Below, one piece after another: positions 25,366 to 34,016 of a stretch of DNA of 58,442 nt. The position numbers and the translations under genes were made by a program. Location: positions 1-58,442 of the forward strand of contig JAHBVH010000055.1 in the NCBI GenBank assembly GCA_019637645.1. The letters run 5' to 3'. Source of the DNA: Caldilineaceae bacterium (GTDB taxonomy: Bacteria > Chloroflexota > Anaerolineae > Caldilineales > Caldilineaceae). Within the stretch, counting starts at the first letter, position 1. Each line of letters starts with the position of its first letter. Below the pieces are notes generated by a model, which saw only the letters and a program-made list of their open reading frames with translations, made no database searches and was not told where the DNA came from.

Positions 25366-26361
25366 ATGTTGACCACCTTGCTTGCGCAAATTGCTCCACA
25401 GCGGAGCACCCAATACGCCACACTGGCCCGCACACTCGCGCTCCCGGAGCTACTCCTTTCCCCGTTAGGACCGCAGATCAGCGCTAGTGAATTGGTGACG
25501 CTAGGTGGTCAGGAATTTTTGCGTTGCGACCTGGCTGCCGAGCCAACCCCGGCCCAACGTTATGCATTGGGCATGTTGGCGATGACCAGTGCGTTCTTCA
25601 CCTATTATGCACACATCGGGGAGGTCGCTGGCCCGCTGTTGCGCCCAATCGAGACGGCGTTTCAGCCAGCCTTGCCACCCGATCTAGTCGCGACGCGGCG
25701 CTACCGTGGGAAGACCAATGAACTCTTCACCCACTTCCTCTGTAACCTCGCGCGTTTTAGTAGTGATTTCCCTGATCAGCCTTGGTCTGAGCTCCATCTA
25801 TTGGACCCGCTCATGGGGGGAGGGACCACCCTCTTTACAGGTTTGATGTTGGGGGCAGGGCAAGTGGCCGGTATTGAACAAGATACGGAAGATGTCCGCT
25901 CGACGGCCACCTTTTTGCATCAATATTTGCAACAAGAGCGCGTCTCCCACAAGATGCAACCCGAGCGTCTCAAGCGGCTGGGGCTGCGTTGGTCCTTCAC
26001 CATTGGCAAAAAGGAGAGCCGCACCTGCCTCATGGCGAACGGTGATACGCTGGAAGCACCCGCCTTATTGCCTGGCTTTAAGCCCCACCTCATTGTCGCC
26101 GATCTGCCTTATGGTATTCAACACCAAGGTCAATTGCTCAGCCTCCTGACGACTGCCGTGCCGATCTGGGTGACTATGCTGCGCCGGGGCGGGGCCTTGG
26201 TGTTGGCCTGGGATGCCACCCGCTTTGCCCGCAGCACCATGATCGAGCAGTTGCAGGGCTTGATCGACTTAACCATTTTAGATGCACCACCCTATGATCA
26301 GCTGGTGCATAGCGTGGATCGCGTCATCAAAGCGCGCGATGTGATCGTTGCCCGGCGCTGA
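25366..26361 (+). CDS. SAM-dependent methyltransferase, THUMP-less RNA-methylase-like
   Basis: A 331-residue protein. The middle contains a Rossmann-type SAM site (HLLDPLMGGGTTLFTGLMLG), an acidic ribose contact (AGIEQDTEDVRST) and, about 75 residues later, LIVADLPYGIQHQGQ, a DLPYG form of the N/D-PP-Y motif of N-methyltransferases. This is the pattern of the UPF0020/Trm11-type RNA or DNA methylases, but no THUMP domain is seen in the N-terminal 115 residues. The substrate could be tRNA, rRNA or a protein. The ATG at 25366 has no clear ribosome site; the open frame reaches back to TTG 25351. It is not obviously related to its sugar-metabolism neighbours. Confidence 0.75.
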   Translation: MLTTLLAQIAPQRSTQYATLARTLALPELLLSPLGPQISASELVTLGGQEFLRCDLAAEPTPAQRYALGMLAMTSAFFTYYAHIGEVAGPLLRPIETAFQPALPPDLVATRRYRGKTNELFTHFLCNLARFSSDFPDQPWSELHLLDPLMGGGTTLFTGLMLGAGQVAGIEQDTEDVRSTATFLHQYLQQERVSHKMQPERLKRLGLRWSFTIGKKESRTCLMANGDTLEAPALLPGFKPHLIVADLPYGIQHQGQLLSLLTTAVPIWVTMLRRGGALVLAWDATRFARSTMIEQLQGLIDLTILDAPPYDQLVHSVDRVIKARDVIVARR

Positions 26362-26411
26362 TAGGGTTCCGCGCATATACGACTTTGTAGCAATTCTTGC
26401 ATCCTCTGCAT

Positions 26412-26440
26412 TGACGAATCGGCTCGATTGCTCTACAATA
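26412..26440 (+). promoter_or_regulatory. Strong-looking sigma-70 promoter
   Basis: TTGACG (26412-26417), exactly 17 bp, TACAAT (26435-26440). Predicted start near 26447. The next clear gene on this strand begins only at 27190. Confidence 0.6.
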
Positions 26441-26784
26441 GGGCTAATCTCTAGCCGTTGTCGACTTTTCGGTAGTAACTCCCTTTGCATTGTTGGCTGA
26501 TGCAACTACATCTGAACCTAAGCGGCATCCAAAACCTGTGTCCATTGTAACTCGCCCACAGAAAATTACTGTTGGTTGATTGGGCTCATGCCCTGGTCAA
26601 ACCTTCCTGTGTACACGGTACACAACGTTGGTTGCTGTTCGAGACTGCCAGCTAGAGCTTCTTCGTTCGTCATGTTGAGTTGATAAGCATTTTCCGGCCT
26701 ATTCGTCTATCGATTTGCTCCCTTTTCCCTGGAAAGGGAAGGCAAGGTCTTTCCTGCAAAACGAGTTAATAAAGATATCCTTGA

Positions 26785-26863
26785 CACCTGACTGGTTTTC
26801 AGCGTCTTGTATCCCATTGGCGCTGTGATCCCCACAACCGCCAATGCAAGCGGCTGTCAGGTG
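26785..26863. repeat. Nested-hairpin element, copy 2
   Basis: Outer arms CACCTGAC (26785-26792)/GTCAGGTG (26856-26863), inner stem ATTGGCG (26816-26822)/CGCCAAT (26839-26845), with TGTG/CACA inside it. The inner part matches copy 1 at 13440-13516; outer and inner arms both differ by paired changes. Confidence 0.7.
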
Positions 26864-26963
26864 TGGACTGGTCATAGCCTTTCCCATCACGTTCAATTGG
26901 GCTGTGACCAGAACAACGATCTCTTGAGCGCTTACACAAGCCGCACGTTTCGATCAAGCGCGT

Positions 26964-26986
26964 GGTCAGGCTTGGAAAGCCTGACC
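26964..26986. repeat. 10-bp perfect hairpin
   Basis: GGTCAGGCTT (26964-26973), loop GGA, AAGCCTGACC (26977-26986). Its core resembles the outer arm of the nested elements on either side. Confidence 0.65.
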
Positions 26987-27041
26987 ATGCTGGGACGGCG
27001 TAAGCCCTACACTTGTTCTTGCTGCAAGGCTTTGTCGCCGG

Positions 27042-27069
27042 TTGGCTCTGTGGTTCCCACAATCGCCAA
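27042..27069. repeat. Nested-hairpin element, copy 3 (inner part)
   Basis: TTGGC (27042-27046) pairs with GCCAA (27065-27069) around TGTGG/CCACA. This is the same inner hairpin as in copies 1 and 2; a matching outer stem is not evident, so the copy may be truncated. Confidence 0.6.
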
Positions 27070-27189
27070 TGGAAAATTAGGTGCTTGCCTGCTCCTGTGG
27101 GCTAGGCACTCGCCCCTTTGCTACAGGCTATGATCAAGCTTATCGTATCAACTGGTAAATACCGAACTACAGACCAAAGGAGAAATCTC

Positions 27190-28617
27190 ATGTCAGAAGC
27201 GAATGTGAATTTGCGGGCTACCCTTTCCCGGCGGCAGGCGTTGAAATTGATGGGTGTCAGCGCAAGTGCCGTAGCCCTAGCGGCCTGTGTCGCGCCCTCT
27301 GCACCAGCCGGTAGCACCGGGGCGGAAGCGGGCGCAGCCCCTGCCCAAGCGCCTACCTCTATGGTGGTAGCGCATCGCAAAGAATACTTCCAAGAGATGG
27401 AGACGATCTTTGCTGATGCAGTGAAGGCATGGGCGGCTGAAAATAATGTCGATGTGGAAACGACCGTTGTCGCGGCCGAAGCGACGGAAGATTTCGTGCC
27501 CAAAACCTTGGCCGCGGTTGAAGCCGGGAACCCACCAGACTTCATCTACCATGTTCGGTTGACCCAGCAACTCTACTTCTATAATGCGCTCCAAGCGGTG
27601 AGCGATACGGTGAACCAAGCCATTGAAGCCTATGGGCAGCCTTCTTCGGGCCATACGCGCAACAACCAAATTGATGGTGAATGGTGGGCGATTCCCTACA
27701 TCAACAGTGGCGGTGGTCAATTCGCGCGGCGTAGCCTCTTTGAGGCCGTGGGGATCGACCCCTTGACGGATCTAGGCACCTATGACGCACTGCGCGATGC
27801 CTGTTTGGCCGTCTCAAAGCCCGATGAGCAGATCTATGGTTGGGGCCGTACCGTCAACAAGGGGGGTGACGGTCAAGGTGGGGTGACCGAAATTCTGCAA
27901 AACTGGGGCACCCAGATCACCAATGCGGATATGACCGAACTCACCTTCAACTCGCCCGAAACCCTGGCCGCGGTTGAATGGCTGACTGAACTCTACACGT
28001 CGGATAAATATGCCCCCGCATTGCCACCAGGGGTCTTGGCTTGGACCGACTCCAGCAACAATGAAGCCTATTTGGCGGGGAATATTGCCTATACGGCCAA
28101 TGCGGCCAGCGTCTACGCCAAGGCCAAGGCTGATGGTAACCCCATCTTTGAAGATACCGTGGTCTTAAATACGGCAGTTGGCCCTCGTGGTGAGCCATTG
28201 ATCGGTGGCGGTGGGGATGGCCAGATGTATATACCGACGGGGGCAAAGGCTACCGATCTGGCGAAGCAACTGGCTCTACACCTGCTCAACCCGGATATCT
28301 TCCTGCCTATCTCCTTGGTGTCGGCGGGGCTCTTCTTGCCCGCCTACGAAGCCTATCTGAGCATGCAACCCGTGATCGATGCCTTTACAGCCGATCCCAA
28401 TCTACAGCGTCTCTCGGAGCAACGCCAAGGTGACTTTGTGGGGCTTTCGGATCCGGCTGATCCCAATCCCTACTTTGATGCCCTCCAGGCGCAAGCGGTC
28501 TTCAACGATCTCATCCTCGAAGTGATCACCCAAGGGGTATCCCCGGCAGATGCCGTGGCGAACGCCGAAGCGCGCATGCGTCAAATCGGCGAGGAAATGG
28601 GCGCAACCTTTGGGTAA
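27190..28617 (+). CDS. Sugar ABC transporter solute-binding lipoprotein (family 1)
   Basis: A 475-residue extracellular solute-binding protein. The N-terminus has a twin-arginine SRRQALKLMG followed by a hydrophobic run and the lipobox LAAC, then a Ser/Ala/Pro/Gly linker, so it is exported (probably by Tat) and lipid-anchored. The body resembles UgpB/MalE-type proteins, with YLAGNIAYTANAASVYAKAK and an acidic, aromatic cleft region. GGAG lies shortly before ATG 27190. It is separated from the permease (30018) by an RraA-family gene. Substrate is probably a sugar or sugar-acid oligomer. The ATPase component is not encoded nearby and may be shared. Confidence 0.9.
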   Translation: MSEANVNLRATLSRRQALKLMGVSASAVALAACVAPSAPAGSTGAEAGAAPAQAPTSMVVAHRKEYFQEMETIFADAVKAWAAENNVDVETTVVAAEATEDFVPKTLAAVEAGNPPDFIYHVRLTQQLYFYNALQAVSDTVNQAIEAYGQPSSGHTRNNQIDGEWWAIPYINSGGGQFARRSLFEAVGIDPLTDLGTYDALRDACLAVSKPDEQIYGWGRTVNKGGDGQGGVTEILQNWGTQITNADMTELTFNSPETLAAVEWLTELYTSDKYAPALPPGVLAWTDSSNNEAYLAGNIAYTANAASVYAKAKADGNPIFEDTVVLNTAVGPRGEPLIGGGGDGQMYIPTGAKATDLAKQLALHLLNPDIFLPISLVSAGLFLPAYEAYLSMQPVIDAFTADPNLQRLSEQRQGDFVGLSDPADPNPYFDALQAQAVFNDLILEVITQGVSPADAVANAEARMRQIGEEMGATFG

Positions 28618-28642
28618 GCGCTTGCCATAGGAAGAACTACTC

Positions 28643-28683
28643 GCAACACGACCAAACCGGTTTGCTCTGTTTGGCCGTGTTGC
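28643..28683. terminator. Hairpin after the binding-protein gene
   Basis: GCAACACGACCAAA (28643-28656) pairs with TTTGGCCGTGTTGC (28670-28683) with one mismatch. It lacks a T tract. Such hairpins often stabilise the upstream binding-protein mRNA while reducing read-through. Confidence 0.55.
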
Positions 28684-28808
28684 TTACACTTAATTCGTTG
28701 TCCATCAGGCAACAAATTAATTTCAACTTTGCGTTGTTTCATCCCTACGGGACCAGACAAGGAACCCAACCCGGGACAACGCCCTGATCCACTTGAAAGA
28801 ACGAAGTT

Positions 28809-29627
28809 ATGCATATCGAAGCGCCGCGTGAATTGATCCTTGAACTAACCCGCCACTATGAAGGGGAGCGCGATCCGAATGGTCGTCCGCATGTATCCGA
28901 TGATCTCCTAGAGCGACTCAAACCAATTTCCACGGAAGAAGCCTGGGGCGTCCTCCGCAAACATGGCTATCATCTTCAATTTGAAGGCGGCTGGACCGAA
29001 GTACACCCGGGCCGCATTTTGGTGGGGCGCGCCGTGACGGCCATGATGTTGCCGCACCGGCCTGATTTTCATGAGTTGGTTGAAGAGCAGGGCAAGGCTG
29101 ATGGACGCATTGGCGGCCAAAATTCATGGGTCATTGATACGCTGGAATTGGGCGATGTCATGGTAGTAGATATGTTCGGCAAGGTGAAAGATGGCACCTT
29201 TGTGGGCGACAATTTGGGAACTTCGGTCAAAACCCGCACGCGTGCGGGCGCGATTCTCGATTGCGGCATCCGTGACCAACGGGGGCTCAGCCAGTTGGAT
29301 GATTTGGCGATCTTCTGTCGCGGCTTCCATCCTTCGGCCATCAAAGATGTGACCTTGGCCGGGATCAATCTGCCGATTCGGATTGGCGAAGTCACCGTCT
29401 TGCCAGGGGATGTGGTCTTGGGGACACCTACCGGGGTGACCTTTATTCCGGCCCATTTGGTGCAAGAAGTGGTCGACCGGGGCGAAGATATTATGCGCCG
29501 CGATGCCTTTGGTCACTTGCGCCTGCGCCAGAAGCGTTACACGCCCGGCGAAGTCGATCGCGCGTGGTCACCCGAAATTGAAGCTGACTTTCAACAGTGG
29601 TGGGCCGCGGGGCAACCCGAGGAATAG
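28809..29627 (+). CDS. RraA-family protein (aldolase/decarboxylase-like)
   Basis: A 272-residue member of the RraA / 4-hydroxy-4-methyl-2-oxoglutarate aldolase superfamily. The signature glycine-rich stretch and the Arg-Asp pair are visible in TRAGAILDCGIRDQRG, and PTGVTFIPAHLVQEVVDRGE is the usual C-terminal helix entry. It is longer than stand-alone RraA (about 160) because of an extra N-terminal region of about 70 residues. Characterised members cleave or decarboxylate 2-keto acids with Mg2+, which suits a sugar-acid catabolic cluster. It lies between the binding protein and the fused permease of one ABC system, so its substrate probably derives from what that system imports. Confidence 0.85.
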   Translation: MHIEAPRELILELTRHYEGERDPNGRPHVSDDLLERLKPISTEEAWGVLRKHGYHLQFEGGWTEVHPGRILVGRAVTAMMLPHRPDFHELVEEQGKADGRIGGQNSWVIDTLELGDVMVVDMFGKVKDGTFVGDNLGTSVKTRTRAGAILDCGIRDQRGLSQLDDLAIFCRGFHPSAIKDVTLAGINLPIRIGEVTVLPGDVVLGTPTGVTFIPAHLVQEVVDRGEDIMRRDAFGHLRLRQKRYTPGEVDRAWSPEIEADFQQWWAAGQPEE

Positions 29628-29642
29628 TGGAACGCACCGCCC

Positions 29643-29732
29643 TAATGAAGGGTAAGAAATTAAACCGGTAGACCTTACTCGTGCGCTTTAGCGCAGCTTG
29701 ACCGAGCAGGCGCTGATTTCAATCAGCGCCGG
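29643..29732. repeat. 90-bp dispersed repeat, copy 2
   Basis: This matches 7595-7684 over about 90 bp with around ten differences, including GACCTTACTCGTGCGCTTT. In this copy the 3' end forms its own hairpin CGCTGATT/AATCAGCG. It lies just after the RraA gene. Confidence 0.75.
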
Positions 29733-29835
29733 ATTAGCTTGATACGCTCCCCAATTATACAGTGGATTTACACCGATAGCCGGGCCAAATGCTGACGGCG
29801 TCCGTCTGTACATCCTGATCCATTGGTAGGCAGAG

Positions 29836-29880
29836 AAACGCTATGCACTTGGGGTCATTCTCTGGGTGTATAGCGTTTTT
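29836..29880 (+). terminator. Intrinsic terminator before the fused permease
   Basis: AAACGCTAT (29836-29844) pairs with ATAGCGTTT (29870-29878), extended by CAC/GTG, and ends in a T tract to 29880. It would end transcripts from the RraA side or form an attenuator in the permease leader. The remaining gap from 29628 to 30017 holds only the dispersed repeat. Confidence 0.65.
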
Positions 29881-30017
29881 CAGTAGGAACGCCACCGCGC
29901 TCCCTTCGTGTGATCGGGTAGATTGACCGGCCTACCACGTGCGGGGCACAACTTGGGTTATGGTAGGATACACCCCACCTTGCTTGGTACTGTTCCAGTA
30001 GATCAAAGGAGTTTCTT

Positions 30018-31934
30018 ATGGCACAACGAGCCGAGTCTTTGCCCGCGACCGCCTTCCGCACCGAGCCACCGCGACCGGTGATGCAGCGTATCTTTGGTCG
30101 TGATTGGAAAATCGCCTTTCTCTTTATCGCGCCCATTGTGATTTTAATGACAGTCTTTATTGGCTGGCCTTTTTTCAAGGCGCTCTATACCAGCATGACG
30201 ATTCGCACCCTGGCGCGCGAAACCAAGTTTGTCTGGTTCGATAACTACATTCGTCTCTACCAAGACACCTACTACCTCCAGGCTGTCCAAAATACGATTG
30301 TCTTTACCGCAGGCTCGATTTTCTTTAAGTTGCTCTTGGGCTTGTGTGCCGCGCTCTTGTTACATGCCCAAAAGCGTTGGCGCAATCTCCTGACCGGCTT
30401 GATCCTGCTGCCGTGGATCATTCCTTCGGTGGTGCAGGCGTTGGCCTGGCGTTCCATTTTGGATCCGCTCTTTGGTGGCTTGAATCCCATTTTGATGGGG
30501 CTGGGTGTGATCAGCCAACCGCTTGCCTGGCTGGCCGATCCCAAATTGGCGATGATCAGCGTCATCGCGGTCAATGTCTGGGCAGGCATTCCCTTCTTTA
30601 CCGTAAATATGCTGGCCGGGCTCCAATCAATTGACAACGAACTCTATGAGGCGGCGCAGATCGACGGTGCCAATGGCTGGCAACGCTTTCTCAACATTAC
30701 CCTGCCTGGTCTACGCTATGTGGTGGCGGTTGCCACGTTGCTCTCGACCATTTGGACCTTTAACGGCTTTGAAACGATCTTCTTGCTGACCGGCGGCGGC
30801 CCTGGCAATGTGACTAAAGTCTATGCCATCATGGCCTATGAAAAGGCTATTCGCGGTCTCCAATTTGGCCCTGGCACCGCGGTGGCCTTTAGTTTGACAC
30901 CGGTGCTGGCGATCTTTATCCTGATCCTTTCCCGCTACATGCGGCGTGATGTCACGCGCGATGATGACGGCACGGCTTGGCAAGATCGGGTCATTGATGC
31001 CATTGGCTGGCTCTTCGGCACCATTGGCAGCATCATCATCTTCCCGATCATGCTCGTGGGCCAATGGCTTACGCCGCTACTGCCCACGGGGCAGAGTAGC
31101 CGCCGCCGGAGCCAATGGATCGGCGACGTTGCGCGTGGCTTTGCCCTCGCGCTCATGCTCCTGTTTGTGCTCTTCCCTTTCTACTGGATTTTGATTACGG
31201 CTTTTAAAGGGAATTTGCAAATCGGCCAGCGCGCGGGCATTTTCTGGCCCGACCCGTGGACGTTGGAGCAATTTGAGCGCCTCTTCATTGAGCAGCCATT
31301 CTTCCGTTGGTTCCAAAATTCGGCCATTGTTAGTGTGACGACCACGGCCTTGGCGGTCTTTATTGCGGCTTTGGGTGGGTATGCGCTGGCGCGGCTGCGC
31401 TTCTTGGGGGCGCAAACGCTGACGACCATTTTGTTGATCACCTATCTGCTCCCTGGCGCGTTGATGTTTATTCCCCTCTACGGCATTTTGGCCGATCTGG
31501 GTGTGATCAACACCCGCTGGGCTTTGATCCTCACCTATCCAACCGGTATGATCCCCTTTGCTACTTGGTTGCTCATGGGTTACTATCGTGCCATTCCCGA
31601 AGAATTGGAACATGCGGCCATGGTCGATGGCGCAACCCGTTTGCAAGCCTTCCTCCGCGTCACCTTGCCCTTGACCGCCCCGGCCTTGCTCGCCGTGACG
31701 CTCTTTGCCTTTACCAACGCCTGGAAAGAATTCCTCTTTGCCTTTGTCTTTATCAGCAGCGAGCGACTGATGACACTGCCGGTGGGGCTGGCCCAAACCA
31801 TCTTTGGCGATGTCTACCCCTGGGGTATGCTCATGGCTGCTTCGCTGATCATCTCGGTGCCTGTGGTGATCTTCTACATGTACGGCCAGCGCTTTATGGT
31901 GGCTGGGTTGACGGCTGGCAGTGTCAAGGGGTAA
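30018..31934 (+). CDS. Fused sugar ABC permease (MalF-like and MalG-like domains in one chain)
   Basis: A 638-residue inner-membrane protein with two complete binding-protein-dependent permease halves. The first (about 25-310) has the ATPase-contact loop EAAQIDGANGWQRFLNITLP at 211. The second (about 365-638) has EHAAMVDGATRLQAFLRVTL at 531. A linker of about 55 residues joins them and includes an extra hydrophobic segment (AIGWLFGTIGSIIIFPIMLVG). Normally these are two genes of about 290 residues each. The reading frame is continuous, with no stop or shift, so this is a genuine fusion. AAAGGAG precedes ATG 30018. The binding protein is at 27190; no ATPase gene is present. Confidence 0.92.
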   Translation: MAQRAESLPATAFRTEPPRPVMQRIFGRDWKIAFLFIAPIVILMTVFIGWPFFKALYTSMTIRTLARETKFVWFDNYIRLYQDTYYLQAVQNTIVFTAGSIFFKLLLGLCAALLLHAQKRWRNLLTGLILLPWIIPSVVQALAWRSILDPLFGGLNPILMGLGVISQPLAWLADPKLAMISVIAVNVWAGIPFFTVNMLAGLQSIDNELYEAAQIDGANGWQRFLNITLPGLRYVVAVATLLSTIWTFNGFETIFLLTGGGPGNVTKVYAIMAYEKAIRGLQFGPGTAVAFSLTPVLAIFILILSRYMRRDVTRDDDGTAWQDRVIDAIGWLFGTIGSIIIFPIMLVGQWLTPLLPTGQSSRRRSQWIGDVARGFALALMLLFVLFPFYWILITAFKGNLQIGQRAGIFWPDPWTLEQFERLFIEQPFFRWFQNSAIVSVTTTALAVFIAALGGYALARLRFLGAQTLTTILLITYLLPGALMFIPLYGILADLGVINTRWALILTYPTGMIPFATWLLMGYYRAIPEELEHAAMVDGATRLQAFLRVTLPLTAPALLAVTLFAFTNAWKEFLFAFVFISSERLMTLPVGLAQTIFGDVYPWGMLMAASLIISVPVVIFYMYGQRFMVAGLTAGSVKG

Positions 31935-31973
31935 GATAGAGATTAGGTGGCTATCTTATTTCTCGGAGGGGTT

Positions 31974-32642
31974 ATGAGTAGTGTAGCAACGGTGTTGCTG
32001 CCAGTAGATCCAACCTGGCAAAGTGTAGCTCCCCAAACTATTATCTTAAATGATGTCAGTTGGGAGACCTACGAACAATTGTTAGCGGAACATACAGGGA
32101 GTGGTACACATTTTGCCTATGATCAAGGAAATCTAGAAATTATGGTCTTATCTGTGCAGCATGAGACATTAAAACATATCTTAGCGCTGCTCGTTGATCT
32201 GATTGCTGGTGAAATGGAAATTGATATTTATGCAGCAGGCTCAACTATATTTCGCCGCAGAGACAGTAAGCTTGGCTTTGAACCAGATGCCTGTTTTTAT
32301 TTTCAAAAGGAAGCACTGGTTAGAGGCAAAGATAAGATCGATCTCTACATTGATCCGCCGCCTGAGCTTGTTCTTGAAATTGACATTACCAGTCCGACGC
32401 TCAATAAGTTCCCCATCTTTGCCGCGTTAGGTATAGCAGAAGTATGGCGTTATGATGGAGAACGCGTAAGGATTTGGCGGCTGGATGCTGGCTCTTACCA
32501 TGAACAAGTAGAAAGCCAATTACTGCCAAAGGTAACCAGTATGATTCTGACGGAATTTCTGGAAAGTGGTCGGCAGCTGAAGCGCACTGCTTGGTTGCGC
32601 CGAGTACAGACCTGGGTACGGCAACTAGCGCAATCCACTTAG
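31974..32642 (+). CDS. Uma2-family (DUF820) putative endonuclease
   Basis: A 222-residue protein of the Uma2/DUF820 family, related to PD-(D/E)XK nucleases. Visible are the N-terminal DVSWETYEQLLAEH, the acidic residue in LGFEPDACFYFQK and the typical LVLEIDITSPT (ExD/ExK-like strand), then AALGIAEVWRYDGERVRI. These genes are common in cyanobacteria and Chloroflexota, often in many copies, and their role is unresolved. GGAGGGG precedes ATG 31974. The codon and base use is more AT-rich than in the flanking sugar-acid genes, which suggests separate acquisition. It interrupts the run between the permease and glucarate dehydratase. Confidence 0.85.
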   Translation: MSSVATVLLPVDPTWQSVAPQTIILNDVSWETYEQLLAEHTGSGTHFAYDQGNLEIMVLSVQHETLKHILALLVDLIAGEMEIDIYAAGSTIFRRRDSKLGFEPDACFYFQKEALVRGKDKIDLYIDPPPELVLEIDITSPTLNKFPIFAALGIAEVWRYDGERVRIWRLDAGSYHEQVESQLLPKVTSMILTEFLESGRQLKRTAWLRRVQTWVRQLAQST

Positions 32643-32694
32643 CCAACCTTCCAATCAACCGATAGTACCTTTAACAGTCTAGAAGAGAAAACCA

Positions 32695-33981
32695 ATGAAA
32701 ATCACGGATATGCACGTTACCCCCATTGCCATTATCGACCCGCCGCTCCTCAACGCGGCTGGACTCCACGCCCCCTATGCCCTGCGCACCATTGTGGAGA
32801 TCGTCACCGATAATAACATCTATGGCCTGGGGGAAGTGCCGGGCAGCGTCGCCAGCACCAAAGCTTTGGAAGCCGCACGCGAAGTGGTGATTGGGAAAGA
32901 TCCCTTCCAACTGAATGCCATTCAGCAAGGCTTATTTGACCGCTTTGGCGCGGATGGCGCCGGCGAGCGGGGCGAATCACCGTGGGATAAACGCCGCATT
33001 GTCCATGTGAACAGTGCCATCGAAGTCGCTTTGTTCGACATTATGGGCAAGGCGACAGGCCGTCCCGTTTGTGATCTGCTCGGCGGGCGGGCGCGTGAAC
33101 GGGCTGAATTCTCCGCGTATCTTTTCTACAAATATGAAGGCGCTGGTGGCGCTTTAGGGTTTGGGACCGATCCCAACGCCACCGGTTGGGCCGCAGCCCG
33201 CCAAAAAGCCGCGCTCGACCCCGCAGGCGTGGTAGCCCAAGCGCAAGCCATGTGCAAATATTTTGGCTTTAAGTCGATCAAGCTCAAGGGCGGTGCCATG
33301 CCACCAGATGAAGAGGCGGATGCCATGATCGCTATGGCCGAAGCCTTTGGCCCGGGCACACCGCTGCGGCTAGACCCCAATGCGATTTGGACGGTAGAGA
33401 CAGCCGTGCGTATTGGCAAGCGGTTAGAAGGCGTATTGGAATATTACGAAGACCCCGTGCGTGGGCAGGCCAATATGGCTAAGGCGCGGCAAGCGCTCTC
33501 CATGCCCTTTGCTACCAACATGTGTACGACTTCCTTTGATGATCTTCCCGGCAGTGTCCAACTGGGCTCCGAAGATATTATTCTGAGTGACCATCACTTC
33601 TGGGGTGGGTTACGCGCTTCGGTTGAACTGGCGCGCATCTGCAAGACCTTTGGCCGCGGCCTTTCTATGCATTCCAATAGCCACGTTGGGATCTCGCTCA
33701 TGGCGATGGCCCACCTTGCCGTCGCCACGCCCAATCTGACTTACGCCTGTGACACGCACTATCCGTGGCAGTCGGAAGAGGTCTTGGTCGGTGGTCGGAT
33801 TCCAATTGAAGATGGTGGGATCACCGTGACCAATGAACCCGGCTTGGGGATCGAACTGGATCGCGCCGCGCTGGCTCAACTGCACGAACAGTACAAAGCC
33901 TGTGGCCTCACCGAGCGCAATGATGAGATCGAGATGCAGAAGGTGCAACCCGGGTGGAAATTCCAAGCGACCCGTTGGTGA
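32695..33981 (+). CDS. Glucarate dehydratase
   Basis: A 428-residue enolase-superfamily enzyme converting D-glucarate (and L-idarate) to 5-keto-4-deoxyglucarate. It follows characterised glucarate dehydratases along its length: IKLKGG with Lys196/Lys198, LRLDPNAIW (metal Asp227, Asn229), YYEDPVRGQ, ATNMCTTSFDDL, SDHHFWGGLRA, HSNSHVGISLMAM (326-338) and DTHYPWQ. The GlucD-specific KxKGG and HSNxH motifs make the call firm compared with other mandelate-racemase relatives. The product can be turned into alpha-ketoglutarate semialdehyde, for which a dehydrogenase lies at 43190. A NUDIX gene follows at 35 nt. Confidence 0.9.
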   Translation: MKITDMHVTPIAIIDPPLLNAAGLHAPYALRTIVEIVTDNNIYGLGEVPGSVASTKALEAAREVVIGKDPFQLNAIQQGLFDRFGADGAGERGESPWDKRRIVHVNSAIEVALFDIMGKATGRPVCDLLGGRARERAEFSAYLFYKYEGAGGALGFGTDPNATGWAAARQKAALDPAGVVAQAQAMCKYFGFKSIKLKGGAMPPDEEADAMIAMAEAFGPGTPLRLDPNAIWTVETAVRIGKRLEGVLEYYEDPVRGQANMAKARQALSMPFATNMCTTSFDDLPGSVQLGSEDIILSDHHFWGGLRASVELARICKTFGRGLSMHSNSHVGISLMAMAHLAVATPNLTYACDTHYPWQSEEVLVGGRIPIEDGGITVTNEPGLGIELDRAALAQLHEQYKACGLTERNDEIEMQKVQPGWKFQATRW

Positions 33982-34016
33982 AGTCCGTGACAACGCTGCT
34001 GGAAGAGAGGATACCC

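Larger units (their letters stand above)
26362..27189. other. Long structured intergenic region, possible ncRNA or leader
   Basis: About 830 bp without a convincing gene. It has a good promoter (26412-26440), two nested-hairpin elements (26785-26863 and 27042-27069) and a simple hairpin (26964-26986), all on the way to the binding-protein gene at 27190. A transcript from that promoter would carry a leader of about 740 nt. Small frames in it have no family features. Confidence 0.55.

Noticed and set aside
28809..29627. Regulator of RNase E or menaquinone methyltransferase
   Set aside because: These names are often given to RraA-family proteins, but the visible Gly-rich/Arg-Asp motif and context fit a keto-acid aldolase/decarboxylase better.
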